Shown: piece by piece, positions 4,668 through 7,434 of the stretch
Position numbering within the stretch: the first letter of the stretch is position 1
Layout of the letters: each line of letters begins with the position of its first letter
Origin: CAXBID01 sp049791475
GTDB lineage: Bacteria; Bacteroidota; Bacteroidia; Flavobacteriales; Flavobacteriaceae
NCBI GenBank assembly: GCA_049791475.1
Contig: JBAQZZ010000042.1
Location: forward strand, 1 to 7,434
Reading direction: 5' to 3'
DNA length: 7,434 nucleotides
The notes under the pieces: model-generated
What the model was told of the DNA's origin: nothing
Databases searched by the model: none
The model's input: the letters and a program-made list of their open reading frames with translations, nothing else
Made by a program: the position numbers and the translations under genes

Positions 4668-5546
4668 ATGACAATATTAGACGGAAAAAAAATAAGTAAC
4701 GATATAAAAGACGAAATAACTGCTGAGGTAAATAAAATGAAAGCCAAAGGGGAGAAGGTACCTCATCTAGCAGCAATTATAGTAGGTAGTGATGGCGCTA
4801 GTTTAACTTATGTTGGTAGCAAAGTTAAAGCTTGCGAAAGAGTTGGTTTTGAGTCTACGTTGGTACAAATGTCTAACACAACCAGTGAGATTGAGCTACT
4901 AGATAAAATTGAAGAATTGAATGAAAATCCAGAAATTGATGGGTTTATAGTGCAGTTGCCCTTACCAGATCAAATAGATGAGCAAAAAGTTTTAATGGCG
5001 GTTAATCCAGATAAAGATGTAGATGGTTTTCATCCTACCAATTTTGGTAAAATGGCTTTAGATATGAGTACATTTATTCCGGCAACACCATTTGGTATTT
5101 TAGAATTACTAGACAGGTATGGGGTAGAAACAAAAGGGAAGCATACGGTTGTAATTGGGCGTTCCCATATAGTGGGTAGACCTATGAGTATTTTAATGGG
5201 ACGAAAAGGGTTTCCAGGAAATTCTACCGTCACCTTAACGCATAGCCATACCAAAAACATAACTCAAATTACATCGCAAGCAGATATTATTATTTCTGCA
5301 TTGGGTGTTCCTAATTTCTTGAAAGCGGAAATGGTAAAGGATAATGTTGTAATAATAGATGTTGGAATAACGCGGGTGCCAGATGAAACCAGACCAAGAG
5401 GCTATAGAATAGTTGGTGATGTAGATTTTGCCAATGTTTGTAAAAAAGCAAGTTATATTACACCAGTTCCAGGAGGTGTTGGCCCAATGACTATTGCTAT
5501 GCTACTAAAAAATACACTACTTGCCAGAGAAAGGCACATGGAATAA
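4668..5546 (+). CDS. folD: Bifunctional methylene-THF dehydrogenase/cyclohydrolase FolD
   Basis: FolD is cytoplasmic. It oxidises 5,10-methylenetetrahydrofolate to the methenyl form with NADP and hydrolyses that to 10-formyl-THF, supplying one-carbon units for purine and initiator formyl-Met synthesis. At 292 residues it is close to the E. coli protein. Visible motifs are the active-site YVGSK (48-52, Tyr48 and Lys52 by family comparison) followed by KAC, the VQLPLP strand (95-100), DKDVDGFHP (115-123), the dinucleotide-binding segment VVIGRSHIVGRPMSILM (161-177), and the C-terminal signature PGGVGPMTIAML (268-279). The ATG at 4668 begins MTILDGKKIS, the normal family N terminus; an in-frame TTG at 4620 lies inside the upstream repeat and is rejected. 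The gene follows ffh on the same strand after 123 bp filled with repeats. No clear intrinsic terminator follows; the palindrome AAACTAGTTT (5551-5560) is short and its following T-run is broken. Confidence 0.98.
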   Translation: MTILDGKKISNDIKDEITAEVNKMKAKGEKVPHLAAIIVGSDGASLTYVGSKVKACERVGFESTLVQMSNTTSEIELLDKIEELNENPEIDGFIVQLPLPDQIDEQKVLMAVNPDKDVDGFHPTNFGKMALDMSTFIPATPFGILELLDRYGVETKGKHTVVIGRSHIVGRPMSILMGRKGFPGNSTVTLTHSHTKNITQITSQADIIISALGVPNFLKAEMVKDNVVIIDVGITRVPDETRPRGYRIVGDVDFANVCKKASYITPVPGGVGPMTIAMLLKNTLLARERHME

Positions 5547-5596
5547 CTTCAAACTAGTTTTAATTTTCACTTTTTTATTTGAACAATAGAAAGGCT

Positions 5597-5631
5597 TAAA
5601 ATATTTTTATATCTTTTATAAAAATATTTTA
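5597..5631 (+). promoter_or_regulatory. Perfect 15-bp AT hairpin at the hydrolase start codon
   Basis: TAAAATATTTTTATA (5597-5611) and TATAAAAATATTTTA (5617-5631) are exact reverse complements with a 5-nt loop. The right arm ends three bases before the ATG at 5635. In RNA it would sequester the A/U-rich leader on which Bacteroidota ribosomes depend. In DNA it could be a long operator. A weak -7-like TTTATTTG at 5574-5581 would place the hairpin at the start of the leader. It is followed by ACCC rather than a T-run, so a folD terminator role on this strand is doubtful. Confidence 0.65.
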
Positions 5632-5634
5632 CCC

Positions 5635-7374
5635 ATGAAATTATTAAAACTAGCCAGTGTTTTATTCTCAATATTTATATTGAGTTGTAATTCAGAATCA
5701 AGAAAAACAGAAAATGATATTGCCATAAAAATATTCTTCTCAGATTCTATATCAGAACAAAGTTTTGATGGAAGACTTCTTTTAATCTTTGCTGATAATG
5801 ACAAATCAGAGCCTCGTTTTCAAGTCTCCGAAGGACTTAATGCTCAGCCTATTTTCGGCATAAATGTTGAAGATTTTAAACCTAACACCGCGGTAACTAT
5901 TACCCAAGATGTATTTGGTTTTCCATACGAGAATTTATCAAAATTAGTGCCAGGTGAGTACTTTGTTCAAGCTGTTTTACATACCTACGAAACCTTTAAT
6001 CTTTCAACTGGCCATACCGTTAAATTACCTATGGATAATGGTGAAGGGCAACATTGGAATACGTCTCCAGGTAACTTATACAGCACACCTTTTAAAATAA
6101 CGGTTACAGATAGTGGCGTTGAAAATTTTGAATTGGTGCTTGATAATATCATTCCAGAAATAGAGCCTCCAGTTGATACTAAATGGATAAAACATATTAC
6201 AATGAAATCTGATTTACTTTCAGAGTTTTGGGGACGAGATATGTATTTAGGAGCACATATTTTATTACCAAAAGGTTTTGATGAGCATCCTGAAGCTAAG
6301 TATCCTTTAATGGTTTTTCAAGGTCATTTCCCTTCAGATTTTGGAGGTTTTAGAACAACGCCACCAGATACTAATATGAAGCCAGAGTATTCAGATCGTT
6401 TTCAAGTTGATGGCTATAATGTCATGCAGCAACAAGAAGCTTATGATTTTTATAAACGTTGGAATGAACCAGATTTCCCTCGTTTTTTAATCATAGAAAT
6501 ACAACATCCAACACCATATTATGATGATTCTTATGCAGTAAATTCTGCAAGTCAAGGGCCGTACGGTGATGCGCTTACTTATGAATTAATACCACATATA
6601 GAAAAACTTTTTAGAGGACAAGGCGAAGGCTGGTCGCGTTTTTTATATGGAGGTTCAACAGGTGGTTGGGAAGCATTAGCAGTACAAGTAAAATATCCTG
6701 ATGAGTATAACGGCTGTTTTGCGGCTTGCCCAGACCCAATAGATTTTAGAGCCTATTGCTTGAATAATATTTATGAAGACGAAAATGCTTATTATGCAAA
6801 AAGTAACCATAAAGAGATTGAGATTCCTATGCACCGAGATTATTTGGGCAATGTAAGTTCCACCGTAAAAGAGGCAAATCATTTGGAGTTGGTTTTGGGT
6901 GATAAATCAAGATCTGGTTGGCAGTTTGATATTTGGGAAGCGACCTATTCACCTCAGGGCGAAGATGGTTATCCCAAAAGACTATGGGATAAACGAACTG
7001 GAAATATTAATCATGAAGTCGCTGAATTTTGGAAAGAAAATTACGATTTAAGATATATTATGGAGCGTGACTGGGATAAACTTGGTGATAAGCTTAAAGG
7101 TAAAATTCATATCTATTGTGGAGATATGGATAACTACTACTTAAATAATGCGGTTTATCTGATGGAAGATTTCTTAGAAAGCACTACAGACCCTTATTAC
7201 GATGGTGAAGTAGATTACGGAGATCGTGCAGAACACTGTTGGAATGGCGATCAAGAAAATCCTAATTATATTTCAAGGTTGCGCTATAACAGTATGTATG
7301 TGCCAAAAATAATGAAGCGAATTTTAGAATCTGCACCAAAAGATGCAGATTTAACGAGTTGGAGGTATAAATAA
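5635..7374 (+). CDS. Secreted esterase-like alpha/beta-hydrolase lipoprotein
   Basis: A 579-residue lipoprotein with a short signal peptide and lipobox ILSC (lipidated Cys18), so it should be anchored outside the cytoplasm. Residues about 27-172 form a beta-rich N-terminal domain including PGEYFVQAVLHTYETF (106-121) and HTVKLPMDNGEGQHWN (127-142). From about 185 a hydrolase domain follows: the strand YPLMVFQGHFP (223-233), then the nucleophile elbow YGGSTGGW with Ser341 in GxSxG (339-343). Asp497 or Asp499 in CGDMDNYYLN is the likely acid, and His534 in AEHCW the likely base. Overall it resembles the putative esterase/enterochelin-esterase-like group, but the substrate cannot be read from sequence; an ester, a carbohydrate ester or a peptide are all possible. 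The start fits the signal peptide. The gene lies 88 bp after folD with its own possible leader hairpin and ends directly against a convergent gene. Confidence 0.85.
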   Translation: MKLLKLASVLFSIFILSCNSESRKTENDIAIKIFFSDSISEQSFDGRLLLIFADNDKSEPRFQVSEGLNAQPIFGINVEDFKPNTAVTITQDVFGFPYENLSKLVPGEYFVQAVLHTYETFNLSTGHTVKLPMDNGEGQHWNTSPGNLYSTPFKITVTDSGVENFELVLDNIIPEIEPPVDTKWIKHITMKSDLLSEFWGRDMYLGAHILLPKGFDEHPEAKYPLMVFQGHFPSDFGGFRTTPPDTNMKPEYSDRFQVDGYNVMQQQEAYDFYKRWNEPDFPRFLIIEIQHPTPYYDDSYAVNSASQGPYGDALTYELIPHIEKLFRGQGEGWSRFLYGGSTGGWEALAVQVKYPDEYNGCFAACPDPIDFRAYCLNNIYEDENAYYAKSNHKEIEIPMHRDYLGNVSSTVKEANHLELVLGDKSRSGWQFDIWEATYSPQGEDGYPKRLWDKRTGNINHEVAEFWKENYDLRYIMERDWDKLGDKLKGKIHIYCGDMDNYYLNNAVYLMEDFLESTTDPYYDGEVDYGDRAEHCWNGDQENPNYISRLRYNSMYVPKIMKRILESAPKDADLTSWRYK

Positions 7375-7434
7375 TTACTTATCAAACAACTGCCCAATAT
7401 CTTTAAACGCTTTGAATTCCAAAGCATTTCCTGA
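7375..7434 (-). CDS. VOC (glyoxalase/dioxygenase superfamily) protein, C-terminal end
   Basis: Only the last 19 codons and a TAA stop are in the window; the gene continues past the right edge. The tail reads SGNALEFKAFKDIGQLFDK. The SGNALEFK pattern is the last strand of many vicinal-oxygen-chelate proteins (typically D-P-x-G-N-x-[LI]-E-[LF]), whose Glu is a metal ligand. The reaction cannot be told from this fragment. Its stop codon directly abuts the stop of the convergent hydrolase gene (TAA then TTA), leaving no spacer and no room for a conventional terminator outside the coding sequences. Confidence 0.7.
   Translation of the reverse strand, partial: SGNALEFKAFKDIGQLFDK

Noticed and set aside
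4553..4776. Two overlapping minus-strand frames between ffh and folD
   Set aside because: They read through repeat arrays and the folD 5' end, giving hydrophobic or Arg/Leu-rich strings without a recognisable family.
5597..5631. Intrinsic terminator of folD
   Set aside because: The hairpin is all AT and is followed by ACCC, not a T-run; it also ends three bases before the next start codon.

Overview
The window looks like a chromosomal stretch of a marine-type Flavobacteriaceae (Bacteroidota). Evidence: it is AT-rich, start codons lack Shine-Dalgarno sequences, a TAnnTTTG-type -7 promoter element precedes ffh, there are two lipoproteins with short flavobacterial signal peptides, and ffh sits directly upstream of folD, an order I associate with this group. 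No phage, IS, CRISPR array, tRNA or rRNA was seen.

Layout: (1) 1-172 is non-coding and packed with short periodic repeats. (2) 173-688 (minus) encodes a small ECF-type sigma factor. (3) 689-868 is a divergent control region holding an 8-bp inverted repeat. (4) 869-2614 (plus) encodes a large modular lipoprotein of unknown function, built from two Cys-bounded N-terminal modules and three C-terminal lipocalin-like repeats, and followed by a strong intrinsic terminator. (5) 2615-3215 is a 601-bp spacer with no credible gene. It holds that terminator, a nested-palindrome element of about 175 bp, a two-hairpin cassette and the ffh promoter. (6) 3216-4544 is ffh. (7) 4668-5546 is folD. (8) 5635-7374 is a secreted lipoprotein of the alpha/beta-hydrolase (esterase-like) fold, with a perfect 15-bp AT hairpin ending three bases before its start codon. 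(9) 7375-7434 (minus) is the C-terminal tail of a VOC/glyoxalase-family protein, convergent with no intervening base.

The ffh and folD genes are housekeeping (co-translational membrane targeting and one-carbon folate metabolism). The sigma factor and modular lipoprotein may form a regulatory pair, because they share a 180-bp divergent control region and no anti-sigma or SusC/SusD genes are visible; this is inference. The hydrolase is probably exported and anchored to a membrane, with its substrate unknown.

The least ordinary content is in the spacers. Arrays of 7- or 8-bp units lie close to several gene ends, two related arrays flank ffh as inverted copies, and two relatives of a TTTGCG-type repeat occur about 4.5 kb apart. 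I found no clear evidence of a new multi-gene system. The most testable new items are the cysteine co-loss pattern in the lipoprotein, the start-codon hairpin of the esterase gene, and the structured spacer elements.
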